In this document: positions 1 through 8,993 of the stretch, in pieces
Layout of the letters: each line of letters opens with the position of its first letter
Numbering within the stretch: the first letter of the stretch is position 1
Source: Hypsibius dujardini
Taxonomy: Eukaryota > Tardigrada > Eutardigrada > Parachela > Hypsibiidae
Assembly (NCBI GenBank): GCA_001579985.1
Contig: LRSR01006129.1
Coordinates: forward strand, 1-21,060
Length of the DNA: 21,060 nucleotides
Direction of reading: 5' to 3'
Notes under the pieces: model-generated
Told to the model about the DNA's origin: nothing
Seen by the model: only the letters and a program-made list of their open reading frames with translations
Databases searched by the model: none
Translations under genes and position numbers: made by a program

Positions 1-223
1 GCGAAATAATAAAGCCCGCTTGTTTTGTCCTTTGCAGCTCGCGCTTCTCTCGATGGGGGGGGGGAGGGGGCTCTTTTGTGGGTCTCTCTTTGGTGTCTTG
101 TCTTGTGTGTATCGCTTTCATGCCGTTTTATTGCTCACTCAATCGCTTTTTTTGTATTCGGACGACCGTCTCAATACCTTCTCTGACAGTCTCCGGTTAC
201 CGTCCTCCGGTTACTACACACAC

Positions 224-527
224 ACATGGCCACAATTTTGGGTGGCAGACTTTAAGCCAAAAAGGGTGGTCCAAGTTCGAGCCGAATTACGTCACCGCGC
301 GCACGCACTCTTGACCACAGCTGATCATGCAGTCCTGACTCGATTGATCGATTGATTGAACTTGTTTATTTTGGCGGAATTTAAAGCAGTTTGCTCAATC
401 TAATTTTTCCGCTGGACCGGGCATTAAATCAAAGATTGAGGAGAAAGCAGTGGCAAGTTCTAGTTAAGAGCGGCTCAAACTCAGACCACCCTGATGTTTC
501 CAACTCTGCCACCCAAGATAGCGCCGT
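224..527. mobile_element. TA-type MITE, family 'acatggccac', truncated copy
   Basis: The left end reads acatggccacaattttgg and the inverted right end (tgccacccaag) breaks off where the partner copy at 19063-19523 continues. Internal blocks are shared with that copy in inverted order, including ggctcaaactcagaccacc and gctcaatctaatttttc. Non-coding. Confidence 0.75.
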
Positions 528-557
528 CGCTATCTATCGCGGAATTACAGTACTGTA

Positions 558-701
558 CTGTCGCGATTCTAACGGCCAGCTTAGCCCCGCCTTCCCCCGT
601 GCAAGACTCTGTGACGTCACGGGTTCAATTCCAGCCCGGCCCGGACCCGGGGGTCGTAATTTACTGGTAGGGCCAAAAAACGGCCGTTAGAATCGCGACA
701 G
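558..701. mobile_element. 144-bp MITE with TA target duplication
   Basis: Perfect terminal inverted repeats of about 20 bases (CTGTCGCGATTCTAACGGCC and its complement) are flanked by TA at 556-557 and 702-703. Just inside the ends it shares 'agcccc' and 'ttactggtaggg' blocks with the 279-bp elements at 12717 and 17994, so they look like one Tc1/mariner-type family. The interior is GC-rich and contains ggttcaattcc, which resembles a Pol III B box. Confidence 0.8.
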
Positions 702-760
702 TACAGCACCTTTGTCGAGGAAAATTTCTCTGCGCAAGATTTGAGGAAGATGCGTGAAAG

Positions 761-804
761 ATTTGTGGAAAGCTATTTTCACCGTACGAAAACTTTCCAC
801 AAAT
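761..804. repeat. Short inverted repeat atttgtggaaag
   Basis: atttgtggaaag (761-772) faces ctttccacaaat (793-804) around a 20-base loop. Related tttgtggaaa blocks occur near 831 and 1050 on either side of the foldback element at 846-1022. Origin unknown. Confidence 0.5.
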
Positions 805-845
805 AAATTTGCCAAATAGAATGAAGCCGTTTTGTGGAAACTATA

Positions 846-1022
846 CCAAGCAAACGCTTTGGGTTGAATCACTACATGGGTTGAATCAGTCGGGTGGCGG
901 AGGGCGCCGCAGGCGGTGTGTGCATTGCTGAATGAGTGTTGTTTACAATTTCCACTCGTGGCGCCCTCCGCCACCCGACTGATTCAACCCAAGCAGCGAT
1001 TCAACCCAAAGCGTTTGCCTGG
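846..1022. mobile_element. 177-bp foldback MITE
   Basis: Inverted arms of roughly 63 bases start CCAAGCAAACGCTTTGGG and end with the complement, around a loop of about 50 bases. TA precedes the left end and TG follows the right end, which fits a decayed TA duplication. The block gggttgaatc occurs twice in each arm. Confidence 0.78.
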
Positions 1023-1630
1023 TGTCCGACAATTTTGACGAGGGGAAAGTTTTGTGGAAACCATTTGGAATAGGGCGAACTTTTCCCCCCTTGTGCTTCG
1101 CCATGCAGATATTCCAATCCGCTTTATGTCAAAATTTTTTCACGGTCAATAAATTTTTTTAAAAACATCGAAAGGGTTCGTCTAAAAATTGCTGGAGAAA
1201 ATTTGATCTTAATTCCCTATTTTTAAAACGGATTTCTTTCATTTAATGGCCGAGGCCTCTTTTGCTAATTGATTTGTATCAATATTTGCTTGTTGGTAGA
1301 ATTAGAGCGCTCTTGCAACAAGTGAAGCGTGAAAGCCTCAGAAATTAAATCCCCAAATGTCTCTCGAGCCTTGATCTGTCTATTCAGGTGGCGCTAGAAT
1401 AGCCGGCAAATATGCTGGACATCCTTCAAAATCGTGCCGATTGGTGTGAAATGATTGGAGCAGACCAAATAGCCCATCTATTCATGGGATATGTGCGTGA
1501 GCATTCTTAGAACAGGAAATGGATCTCGGATGACACTTTTCCCTTTGTTGTGTTGGGACGAGCGGAATATTTGCTCCCCGCGGAACTGCAGCTCCAGATG
1601 GTCCATCCAACAAAAAGACGCTACTTTACG
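1023..1630. other. Intergenic DNA, no feature recognised
   Basis: AT-rich sequence with no long protein-like frame, no conserved splice-bounded segment and no clear repeat. Confidence 0.55.
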
Positions 1631-1696
1631 GTGCATACGCGCATTGTGCGCGGTACATACGCGCATTGTGCGTGGTAGATGCGCGCATTGAGCGTG
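1631..1696. repeat. 22-bp tandem repeat, three copies
   Basis: Three consecutive units of the form GTRSATRCGCGCATTGWGCG(C/T)G begin at 1631, 1653 and 1675. They are GC-rich and CpG-rich compared with the surrounding AT-rich DNA. Confidence 0.8.
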
Positions 1697-1783
1697 CTTC
1701 AGGGCTGGCGCATTGTCTTTTGCAGATTAGTTCAGTGGAAATCGTTTAAAAATGCAAGAAAGAATCGGACCACTTGAATAATA

Positions 1784-2328
1784 CAGCTACTTGCAGGTTA
1801 CTTGCAAACTTTTGCTTTGACGTATTGTGAGCCGCAAGACTACACATGTTACAAAGTTTTAATTTCTTAAAGCAAAAGTAATTTGGCACAGTGGAAACTG
1901 AAAACGGGTGACAGACTACCTTGACAAATTCAAACCAAAAAGACACAATCAATCAAGCGATTAGTACTTGATTCGCGCCTTCTTCTTCGCAATGACTGCA
2001 GCGATGCGGTTCGGAATACTCTCCCACAAAGCCTCGCACTGCTCCCGAGTAACCAGCTTGTTTCACAATTCCGGGGCAGCACGTGCAATATCCTGCACGG
2101 TTTCGACGGAAGTGTCTTTGGCCAGCTCGAATTTGATGAATCCCCAGACATGAATCAATCGAAGAAAACGACAACAAATCAAGATTTTTGGGCAACGAAA
2201 TTCGTAATGCGCAGATTGAGTTGATTGATCGATAAGGCAGTTTGAAATTTCCCCCAATCAAACAACGTGTAGTCTTATTTGTCAAACCACACCAAATCAA
2301 AAGTTTGCAAGTAACCTGCAAGCAGCTG
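1784..2328. mobile_element. Non-autonomous Tc1/mariner-type element, copy 1 (545 bp)
   Basis: TA duplications flank the element at 1782-1783 and 2329-2330. Terminal inverted repeats of about 33 bases begin CAGCTACTTGCAGGTTAC at the left and end GTAACCTGCAAGCAGCTG at the right. A second copy at 10495-11028 differs by about eight substitutions and an 11-base gap. The interior retains the C-terminal end of a transposase on the minus strand and has lost the rest of the catalytic domain, so it cannot move without help. Confidence 0.88.
1961..2165 (-). pseudogene. Tc1/mariner transposase C-terminal remnant, copy 1
   Basis: The minus strand encodes HVWGFIKFELAKDTSVET, then DIARAAPEL, an in-frame TGA, and then REQCEALWESIPNRIAAVIA ending KY and TAA. 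The 'VWG-(F/L)(I/L)K' block and the terminal 'W-x-x-IP-x-R-x-x-x-VI...Y-stop' pattern are typical of the end of Tc1/mariner DD(E/D) transposases. The N-terminal and catalytic parts are missing. Confidence 0.8.
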
Positions 2329-2629
2329 TATTTCATTCGGTCGTGATTCGCAGCTTGGTTTGGAGTTTTTTCTATTGCGTCTCCCATGACAGATTTGCCA
2401 CCTGGTCAATTCTCGCCAAAGAATACGCATTTGTCAGCCTATACGTCTTCAAGACGTGAATATGGAAATAAATGAGTAATCTCTACAGATACAAGTATAT
2501 CGTGCTCGGACAAGAGATCATCTGGATCTGGGTCCATGTAGCGCCCCCTGCCGGGTAATCATATATGAACCAAATATACGACACGGGATGGCGCCACATT
2601 CGTAACATGTATGTGTAGTACGCTTTCCT
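2329..2629. other. Intergenic spacer, nothing recognised
   Basis: Lies between the Tc1-remnant element and a palindromic MITE. No coding or structural signal seen. Confidence 0.55.
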
Positions 2630-2870
2630 GTATGAGGCAAAGTCTGTATTTCGGCTCACCCTCCACTTAGGTCGATAAATCGGCTCACTCATGGGTTTCT
2701 CTTTCATGGCAGGTGCTTCATTGTTTGATTTTCTGTACTATATCCTAGTATACTATAGCACTTTCGAAAATCAACCAATCAAGCAGGCGCCGTCAAAGAG
2801 AAACCCATGAGTGAGCCGATTAACCGAACCAAGTGGAGGGTGAGCCGAAATACAGACTTCTCCTCATACT
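2630..2870. mobile_element. 240-bp palindromic MITE, family 'agtatgagg', copy 1
   Basis: Nearly the whole element is an inverted repeat. Ends read gtatgaggcaaag and complement; the arms include ttcggctcaccctcca, tcggctcactcatgggt and tctcttt. The centre carries the palindrome-like tatcctagtatactata. Copies at 7205-7442 and 13944-14183 share the layout. No convincing target duplication is visible. Confidence 0.85.
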
Positions 2871-2977
2871 AGTAACATCTTATTAGCGTTTGATCTGGGA
2901 AGATCGTCGGCCGATTGGCCTCGACCGTGAATCTAGTACATTTACCGTTACAATAATGGCGGGCATAGATAATCATA

Positions 2978-3230
2978 CAGCTGCGTTTGCAGCAGCTTCC
3001 GGCGATAAGTCGGACATCCTCTTTTGGTGTAAACATAGACCACCCTTGTAAACAATATTCAATTGAGCCGTTGGCAAAAACAAGCAATCAATTTCGCGGT
3101 TCGTGGTCTGTTGGGAATTCACTAATACTGTACAATAGGGTGGTCAATGTTTGCACCAAAAGAGGTGGTCTATGTTTGCATCAAAAGAGGTGGTCCGACT
3201 TATCACCGGAAGCTGTTGCAAATGCAGCTG
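2978..3230. mobile_element. 253-bp palindromic MITE with TA duplication
   Basis: TA lies at 2976-2977 and 3231-3232. Ends read CAGCTGCGTTTGCAGCAG and GTTGCAAATGCAGCTG. The arms share cttccggcgataagtcgga and the 'cctcttttggtgtaaacatagaccacc' block in inverted form. On the right arm the 'gtttgca(c/t)caaaagaggtggt' unit is duplicated. The CAGCTG ends resemble those of the Tc1-remnant family at 1784. Confidence 0.82.
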
Positions 3231-3553
3231 TACATGTACACAAAAGTGAAAATGAGATCAGAACATGCAAGTATCATGGTATGGAACATTCGGTTCAGGC
3301 AAGACTGTTGTCACGTAATACTCTTTCGCTAGGGAAGGCTGTTTGCGGCAGTGCGAGCAAAATATTTGTAGCAGTTGGAAAGCAAATGGGCGGGAATGCC
3401 AAGAGGTTTTGACAATGAAGCCTCGGTGACCCCAGCCGGGATGAGAGCACTTGATCAATTGTCCGCTCAATGAGATCTTACTGCGAACTTCCAACCGTCG
3501 GCTTGGCTCGCCGTTTTCTTCTTGAAAACTCGATCGCTCTCCTCTTTCGGCAA
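3231..3553. other. Intergenic spacer, nothing recognised
   Basis: Frames on both strands are open for about 110-140 codons in part of this stretch, but they have no recognisable domain and they run into neighbouring repeats. Confidence 0.5.
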
Positions 3554-3717
3554 AGCAAGTTGTCTTAATGCAAGCAAGTTGTCTTAATGCAAGCAAGTTG
3601 TCTTAATGCAAAGCAAGCTGTCTTAATGCAATGCAATTTGTCTTAATACAATGCGAGTTGTCTTAATGCAAAGCAAGTTGTCTTAATGCAATGCAAGCTG
3701 TCTTAATGCAATGCAAC
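3554..3717. repeat. 19-20-bp tandem repeat, about eight copies
   Basis: Units of the form ttgtcttaatgcaagcaag start with period 19 and drift to 20 bases (ttgtcttaatgcaatgcaa). Decay increases to the right. No coding function is apparent. Confidence 0.85.
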
Positions 3718-4149
3718 CGACCCTAACGCGACTGACAATACTCTTGTGTGTGTTGTGCGACAACAGAGAACCATGCGTGTGTCGTGTACCGGCTTGAGAA
3801 TAGTTGAAACGCAGCTCGTGCTGTCGGAGCGTTATTATCGATCCCACCCTAGGAGAGAGCATAGGGCCAGATCTGATCGACACTTGATCCGCGCAATCAT
3901 GATACCGAGGGGGGGGGCGATCGAGCTCTCGGGATCGGCAGATGATGATGACAGGACGAGACCCGGACTTGGGCGCTCTTGCAGTCGCGGTGCTCATGAG
4001 GTCGTCGAACAGGGAGGGTTGCATGACCTCATCACCCCAACGCTATTCACAGGGTCACCCTAGCTTACATGAAGTCATGATACCAAAAACACCACCGGAA
4101 AAGGCAATAAATTTTGTTGGTTATACGAGTACTATTTCTGGTCTGTAAC
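3718..4149. other. Intergenic or 3' flanking DNA of the PPxY exon
   Basis: No convincing gene. It would include any 3' UTR of the exon at 4456-5045, but I found no canonical AATAAA on the minus strand just downstream of that stop. Confidence 0.45.
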
Positions 4150-4212
4150 GAGAGAGAGAGACAGAGAGACAGAGAGACAGAGAGAGAAAGAGAGACAGAG
4201 AGACAGAGAGGG
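4150..4212. repeat. (GA)n/(GACA)n microsatellite
   Basis: Purine-only on the plus strand except for regularly spaced C: agagagacagagagacagag. Open reading frames across it are compositional artefacts. Confidence 0.9.
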
Positions 4213-4455
4213 AAAGATAAACGGGAAAATGAAAAATCACCGACGCGAAAAAATACAATCGGTGTGGCGAGAAATGAAGCTCGTAATAGCGGTGTTGAGG
4301 TGGAAGAGTAAGGGACATTGTATGCAATGCAGAGGCATTGCAAGATCAGGCTGAAAATGTGTATACAACTTACATCCGGCTTCCCGTGCACAGGTAATTA
4401 CCGAGCACACCTCTCGTGTGTCGCGTGTCGCGTGGCGTGTCGGCACCTCACATTT

Positions 4456-5045
4456 TCATGTTGCGCTGTAGGGCGGTGGGAGGCTCCAGATACTCTCCGC
4501 GCTGTTTCGCCTCGAGCAGACGGTGGAGAAACTGGGCGGTGGACTCTGCGGACGCGGCGGCGGCGGAGGCGGAGGCGGGACGCTGTAGGCCGGCGGCGGC
4601 GGCAGGAACAACGGCCCCAAGTCGAGTCGCTCTTGTGAGGCTTGCCTGGCCGGCGAATTCCGTGACTGGCGAATGTGACTGACTGACGGATGCTCCAACG
4701 GCGGAAGGTCCACAATCAACGCCGCTTCCGGTGAACCTTCCTGGGAAGATTGCCGCGGCGACAGGGTATTCCGATGCTGCTGATGGTGGATCATCGGCGG
4801 TGGATGGTACCCGTTGGGGCAGTCAAATTGGTGGTCCAGCAGGGTCTCCCGTGACGGCTGTCGACGGACCTTCGGACGGTGGCTATGGCTCCGAGCTGCT
4901 TCCGGCGGCTCGTGGAAGGAATCCCGTCCGTGTGGTCGAGCGGACGGAGGGATCGCGTAGACCGAGACTGTGTCCGCGAAGGAGCTCTGTCGTACGAGCG
5001 GTCGGCTGTGGGTGTTAAATGGCGGCACCATCATCCTTTTCCGAC
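4456..5045 (-). CDS. Terminal exon of an unidentified gene with a proline-rich PPxY tail
   Basis: The open frame from MMVPPFNTHSRPLVRQSSFA (ATG at 5034) to LPPPYSAT ends at TGA 4456-4458. A good acceptor (caatctcaccag/GT) at 5045 would add the basic start R-K-R-M-M, and an in-frame stop lies shortly upstream, so splicing in phase 1 is likely. The tail holds a PPPPAY motif, an eight-proline run, and a C-terminal PPPY, the type bound by WW domains. It also has four RQxS motifs (RQSS, RQPS, RQSS, RQAS) and RRNS, the type phosphorylated by basophilic kinases. It has no predicted fold. The basic start followed by a disordered tail would suit the cytoplasmic tail of a membrane protein, but no membrane exon was found. 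GC content is far above the flanks. Could also be a short 192-residue single-exon gene. Confidence 0.65.
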
Positions 5046-5295
5046 CTGGTGAGATTGTAGGTATAAAGTGTCAGTTTTGTTGTAAAATGTCCACGAAGAA
5101 AGGGCGTTTAACGAACGTGCAATGGACAAATTCAGTGAGGCATGTAATTAAAGCTCATCGTATCAACGTTGCTAGATTTCAACCGCCGGCTGCTCCGGAA
5201 GAATGACGAGACCGGTGAATGCGTGTGTACAGGATCTTCGCACGCGCGAGCAATTTCTTCAGCCGGCGGAAGAAACCTCAGCAGCATGAGCTCTG

Positions 5296-5498
5296 CGTGT
5301 GTTTGTGTGAGTGAGCTTGTGTGTGTGCGAGTGAGCGTGTGTGTGAGTGTGCGAGTGAGCGTGTGTGTGAGTGTGTGAGCGAGCGTGTGTGTGAGTGTGT
5401 GAGCGAGTGAGAGTGTGTGTGTGCGTGTGTGTGTGAGTGAGTTAGTGAGTTAGTGAGTGAGTGTGAGTGTGTGTGAGTGTGTGTGTATGTGTGTGAGT
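5296..5498. repeat. GTGTGTGAGTGA-type satellite, about 200 bp
   Basis: Irregular runs of gtgtgtgtgagtgagcg and gttagtgagt. This is G/T-rich and strongly strand-asymmetric. The frames through it are not protein-like. Confidence 0.88.
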
Positions 5499-6180
5499 CA
5501 CCTCAGACGGTTAGACCACGCGATCCGGCCTACCATGGGGGCACTCCGTTCGACTGGGATTGGCAGTTTCAAATCAACTTTGTATTGTAACGGATAATAC
5601 CCGTCCCGAGCACCCCTGAGGGGGATTCACGCACTGTGGTTGTGGAATTTATTGATTCAGGGTGGGGTGGGAGGCCCCATCAAACGTGGCATCGATCCCG
5701 CTTTCAAGGACCGCGTGAAAAAGAAAGACAGACACACTGGAGTAGCATACGTGCGCTCAGAAGACAGACACACTGGAGCAGCACACGTGCGCTCAATACT
5801 TGCGTGCTGTCTTCTGACTAACTGACTCGGGCAGTCCAGGAATCGACCGACAGAAAAGCTCTTGAAAAAAAGCCACCAACCATACGCAGTGCGTTGCACT
5901 ACTTATGGCTAGTACGAGATGTACTAAGACGGTGAAACAAAGTCACGAATAAAAGAGGAGGAATTAAAAAAAAAATCAGTCTTTCATACTGTATTACACA
6001 TTTATTTGGTCACAGAAACTTGGTCACACTCGGTCACCATGGGATAAAACGGGTAAAGATGCCGGTGGAAGGCTGTAAATACCATGTAGTGAGTTACACC
6101 GTGTAGAACGGCCGGAGAACGGCGGTGGCGGTGACCCATGCGGTTGGTCCGATGAAGACATCATGGCGGTGGAGACAACG
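5499..6180. other. Unassigned region between satellites
   Basis: Contains the 36-bp duplication (5725-5795) and a plus-strand AATAAA near 5948 without an associated gene. A minus-strand block at about 5505-5545 (GCGTGGTCTAACCGTCTGAG) has a weak A-box look. Nothing firm. Confidence 0.4.
5725..5795. repeat. 36-bp tandem duplication
   Basis: Two copies of an AAGACAGACACACTGGAG unit with a CACGTGCGCTCA tail (5725-5760 and 5761-5795), differing at a few positions. Confidence 0.85.
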
Positions 6181-6340
6181 GTAGAGACTCTTCCGGCACC
6201 CCTTGCGATGGTAGAGACTCTTCCGGCACCCCTTGCGACGGTAGAGACTCTTCCGGCACCCCTTGCGACGGTAGAGAATCTTCCGGCACGCCTTGCGACG
6301 GTAGAGACTCTTCCGGCACCCCTTGCGACGGTAGAGACTA
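6181..6340. repeat. 30-bp minisatellite, 5.3 copies
   Basis: Units begin gtagagactcttccggcacc at 6181, 6211, 6241, 6271 and 6301, with a partial unit at 6331. Only a few substitutions separate the copies. Because 30 is divisible by three and no stops occur, one plus frame reads VETLPAPLAT repeatedly and two minus frames are also open, so coding cannot be inferred from openness. An 11-base inverted pair, gtagaacggcc (6103-6113) and ggccgttctac (6400-6410), brackets the array. Confidence 0.9.
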
Positions 6341-7204
6341 CACGTTGAGGTGATTTGATCTGACGCTCGGGGTGCACGGCTGGTCCCATTCTGAGGCCTG
6401 GCCGTTCTACTGGACGTGGCCACTTATGTTACTGCGATGGAGCACCCAGTAGGTAGCTGTGTTCACGGGGTGGAAGTCGTGTAAAGTAACTGGAATCACG
6501 AAGGCGATCAATATCAGATGGAGGTCCCCTTGATATGACTACCAATCGTAACGCGATATCCGGCTCCTTGGGGGAGTAGTTGGACATGCTGATTGTGTTG
6601 TGGAGAGAGCCCATGATCAGGGTAATCATGTAGAGTACGAGCCGATAGATGGGCGGAGGAATAGGTCGCGGGAGTTTTTCAGAAGTTCCGCCGACCAGCC
6701 GCGGATTTGTTGGAAAGATATGATTCTGTTCTCGTCTGTAGTCTGTAGTCTGTTCTTGAGCTGGACAGAAGTTGACGCCAATTGGCTCCTTTCATGCGAT
6801 CTTTTTTCAAGTGGCGCAAGTTGAGCCACAAAATCCGAGAACGAAACGTTGGAGCACAGTAAAGAGAGTAAGACCGTCCTGAAAAGATGAGTATTGCCAA
6901 GATACAAGGTCGGTAAATGTAGGCTGACCACAAAGTCACAAAGTGATGAGTTGGGCGCTCTACCTGGCATGACCGTGTGCCTACATGTAGGTTCGCTGGA
7001 CGTGCAATGTACTGTAATAATAAAAGATGCTCAGTGTAATGGGACCAGCAGTAACATCCTCAAGTGCATGAGGGTTTCCAATCGATCAAAAGTTCATATG
7101 CACTACGATCACGGTACCATAAAGTCAGCAGATTCGTAAGGTACGAGTATAATACTATTGATTTGGGTGTGGCAGGAATATCATCCCGGCAGTGAAGCGA
7201 CTAC
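6341..7204. other. Unassigned region, possible minus-strand exons
   Basis: A minus-strand frame is open from about 6797 to 6429 and contains a hydrophobic run (IYRLVLYMITLIMGSL). A good acceptor (tctgtccag) lies at about 6772. Another acceptor (tattattacag) and a gtagag donor bracket 48 bases at about 6966-7013. These could be upstream exons of the PPxY gene, but no donor joins them to 5045 with a convincing product. Confidence 0.3.
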
Positions 7205-7442
7205 AGTATGAGGTGAAATCTGTTTTTCGGCTCACCCTCCATTTGGTCGATAAATCGGCTCACTCATGCATTTCTCTTTGATGGCAGGTGTTGATTGTTT
7301 GATTTTCTAACTATATCCTAGTATACTATAGCACTTTTAAAAAGCAAAAAATCAAGTACCTGCCATCAAAGAAAAGCCCATGAGTGAACCGATTTATCGA
7401 CCAAATGGAGGGTGAGCCGAAACAGAGATTTCATCTTATACT
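7205..7442. mobile_element. 240-bp palindromic MITE, family 'agtatgagg', copy 2
   Basis: Same design as the copy at 2630, with ends agtatgaggtgaaatc and a decayed right end cttatact. The arms retain ggctcaccctccat, cgataaatcggctcactcatg and gatggcaggt. The central tatcctagtatactata is unchanged. Compared with the other two copies it has more arm mismatches. Confidence 0.85.
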
Positions 7443-7487
7443 CATGAGATTCCGTGATTGTTACGTGAACTATACCAAATCTACACT

Positions 7488-7711
7488 AGACACCATACAA
7501 CCATGTAGACACCATTTAACCACACAGACACCATACAACCATGTAGACACCATATAACCATGTAGACACCATATAACCACATAGACACCATACAACCATG
7601 TAGACACCATATAACCATGTAGACACCATATAACCACATAGACACCATTTAACCACACAGACACCATACAACCATGTAGACACCATTTAACCACACAGAC
7701 ACCATATACTG
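7488..7711. repeat. 19-bp minisatellite, about 12 copies
   Basis: Units of agacaccatacaaccatgt alternate with the variants agacaccatataaccacat and agacaccatttaaccacac. The variants are interspersed in a higher-order order rather than random, which suggests expansion by multi-unit duplications. Confidence 0.9.
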
Positions 7712-7845
7712 TACAGATTCATACAATCCGTCGCAAGTGCATGGTTCGCCGGAGCAGCGATACGTTTTCTACTTAGACAACTTCCGTCCGCTGAAAAACT
7801 GGCCCGCTTGTGGTACGGTTATCGGGTCAGTTATAAATTTTGAAA

Positions 7846-7851
7846 TTTATT
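7846..7851 (-). promoter_or_regulatory. Polyadenylation signal AATAAA
   Basis: The minus strand reads CAAATAAATTTC, about 140 bases after the TGA stop of the MTCL/SOGA-like gene. It is the nearest canonical hexamer and implies a short 3' UTR of about 160 bases. The cleavage site cannot be placed from sequence. Confidence 0.6.
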
Positions 7852-7990
7852 TGGGCAGCTAACGCACCAGGATTCTCAGCCGAATGAAACTGTCACACCA
7901 GAAGTGATACGCTCCTTTTTGTAAAAAAATTGGCAAGGCGCTAGATTATTGCAACAGAAATGAATTGAAGCAGCAGCAAAGATACCCCGT

Positions 7991-8993
7991 TCATTTCTTG
8001 GTCTCAAATTTCTTGGCCAAATCCGATATGGGCTTTCTCCAAGTCTTAATGTCCAAGGGTTTTCTGCCGCTTGCTGAGCTGATTTTGTCATCCTTCAGCC
8101 GGGTATCCTTCTCAGCACCTGCTGGCTTCGCTGATCCCGACGCGGCGTTTACGCTGGGCTGGGAAGCCGCAGCCTTCTCTAACGTTCCGCTAGCCTGACT
8201 CACTTTCGAGCCCTTATCCGGTCCAGGCTTCGGCACCGCGGTCTTATATGGCGAACCGGGCGAACCCTTTGGCACCACAGCAGGCACAACGGGATCTATC
8301 ACAGCGACCGTCGCCACCGGACTGGGCGGCACCGACGACTTTGTGTCCATCGACAGCTTCGTGGACGGTTGTGGTGACGGTGAAGGCGTGCGAGAGGTTT
8401 GTGTCATAGCCGTGTTTGGATGAGTCAGCCGGTCGAAGAACCCACTGGAGCCACCCTCCGTTGAGGTGACCTCCACACTTTCCTGCAAAGACTCCTTGGA
8501 GGAGTGCTGCGACAACGGTCGCAACCGCGCCATGATCTTCTTCTTAGCCTTGGCGGCGTCGAACATGCCCCGCCGCGGTTTGTCGTCCGTCGAGGTGGCC
8601 GAGTCCACCTTCTCCGGGAGGTTGGGCATGGAGACGAACCGCTCACTCGGTCCGCCGCGATGGGCGGCGGCCTGCAGGCTGGGGTAGTTCCACGACTCAA
8701 TGCTGATGTCGCTGTCGATGGAATCCCAGCTGCCGCCGGGGTCGCGGAAGCACTCCTCGGAGATGGCGCCGGCGGAGCCGTGCACCGACTGCTTCTCGTA
8801 TGACCGACTGCGGAGGTTGTCGCGCACCGTCGACGGCGGAGTCACGAGGAAACTCGGCGGAATGGAGGGGAAACGTGGATTGCGTGTCGAGGGAAAGGCA
8901 ACGGGCTTTTGGATGGCACGCAGCGGTGTGGGTGCGGGCAGGGTGACGGTGTTGGTGTTGTCAGACGACTCGTCGGCATCCACACTGGGGTAC
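7991..8993 (-). CDS. MTCL/SOGA-like gene, 3'-terminal coding exon
   Basis: The exon encodes about 334 residues after completing an Arg codon, beginning YPSVDADESSDNTNTVTLPA and ending DLAKKFETKK, stop TGA. The acceptor is tcgctctccag/GTAC. It lacks coiled coil and looks mostly disordered. An acidic block SWDSIDSDISIESWNYP lies near residue 90. A basic stretch MFDAAKAKKKIMARLRPL lies near 145, followed by SKESLQESVEV. Long Pro/Ser/Thr/Lys-rich runs follow, with SPSP, PPSP and SPGSP sites. Basic Pro-rich C-termini of this kind fit a microtubule-binding tail, but that role is inferred. The exon is clearly more GC-rich than flanking DNA. Confidence 0.86.

Noticed and set aside
20-355. Plus-strand 111-codon frame at the window start
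   Set aside because: It crosses the end of a MITE and a low-complexity G run, with no domain or splice support.
619-640. tRNA gene
   Set aside because: Only a B-box-like loop is present. The T stem pairs poorly and no acceptor stem, anticodon arm or A box can be built.
6181-6340. CRISPR-like or coding repeat array
   Set aside because: No spacers between units. Coding is not supported beyond openness caused by a period divisible by three.
6429-6797. Candidate membrane exon of the PPxY gene (IYRLVLYMITLIMGSL)
   Set aside because: No donor in the required phase 1 could be matched to the acceptor at 5045, and composition is not clearly coding. Kept only as an unassigned region.
6966-7013. Candidate 48-base exon (TSSEPTCRHTVMP)
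   Set aside because: The splice-like flanks are good, but the product is too short to judge and no neighbouring exon is secure.
7488-7711. CRISPR-like array
   Set aside because: Units of 19 bases are contiguous with no unique spacers, and the context is an animal genome. It is a minisatellite.
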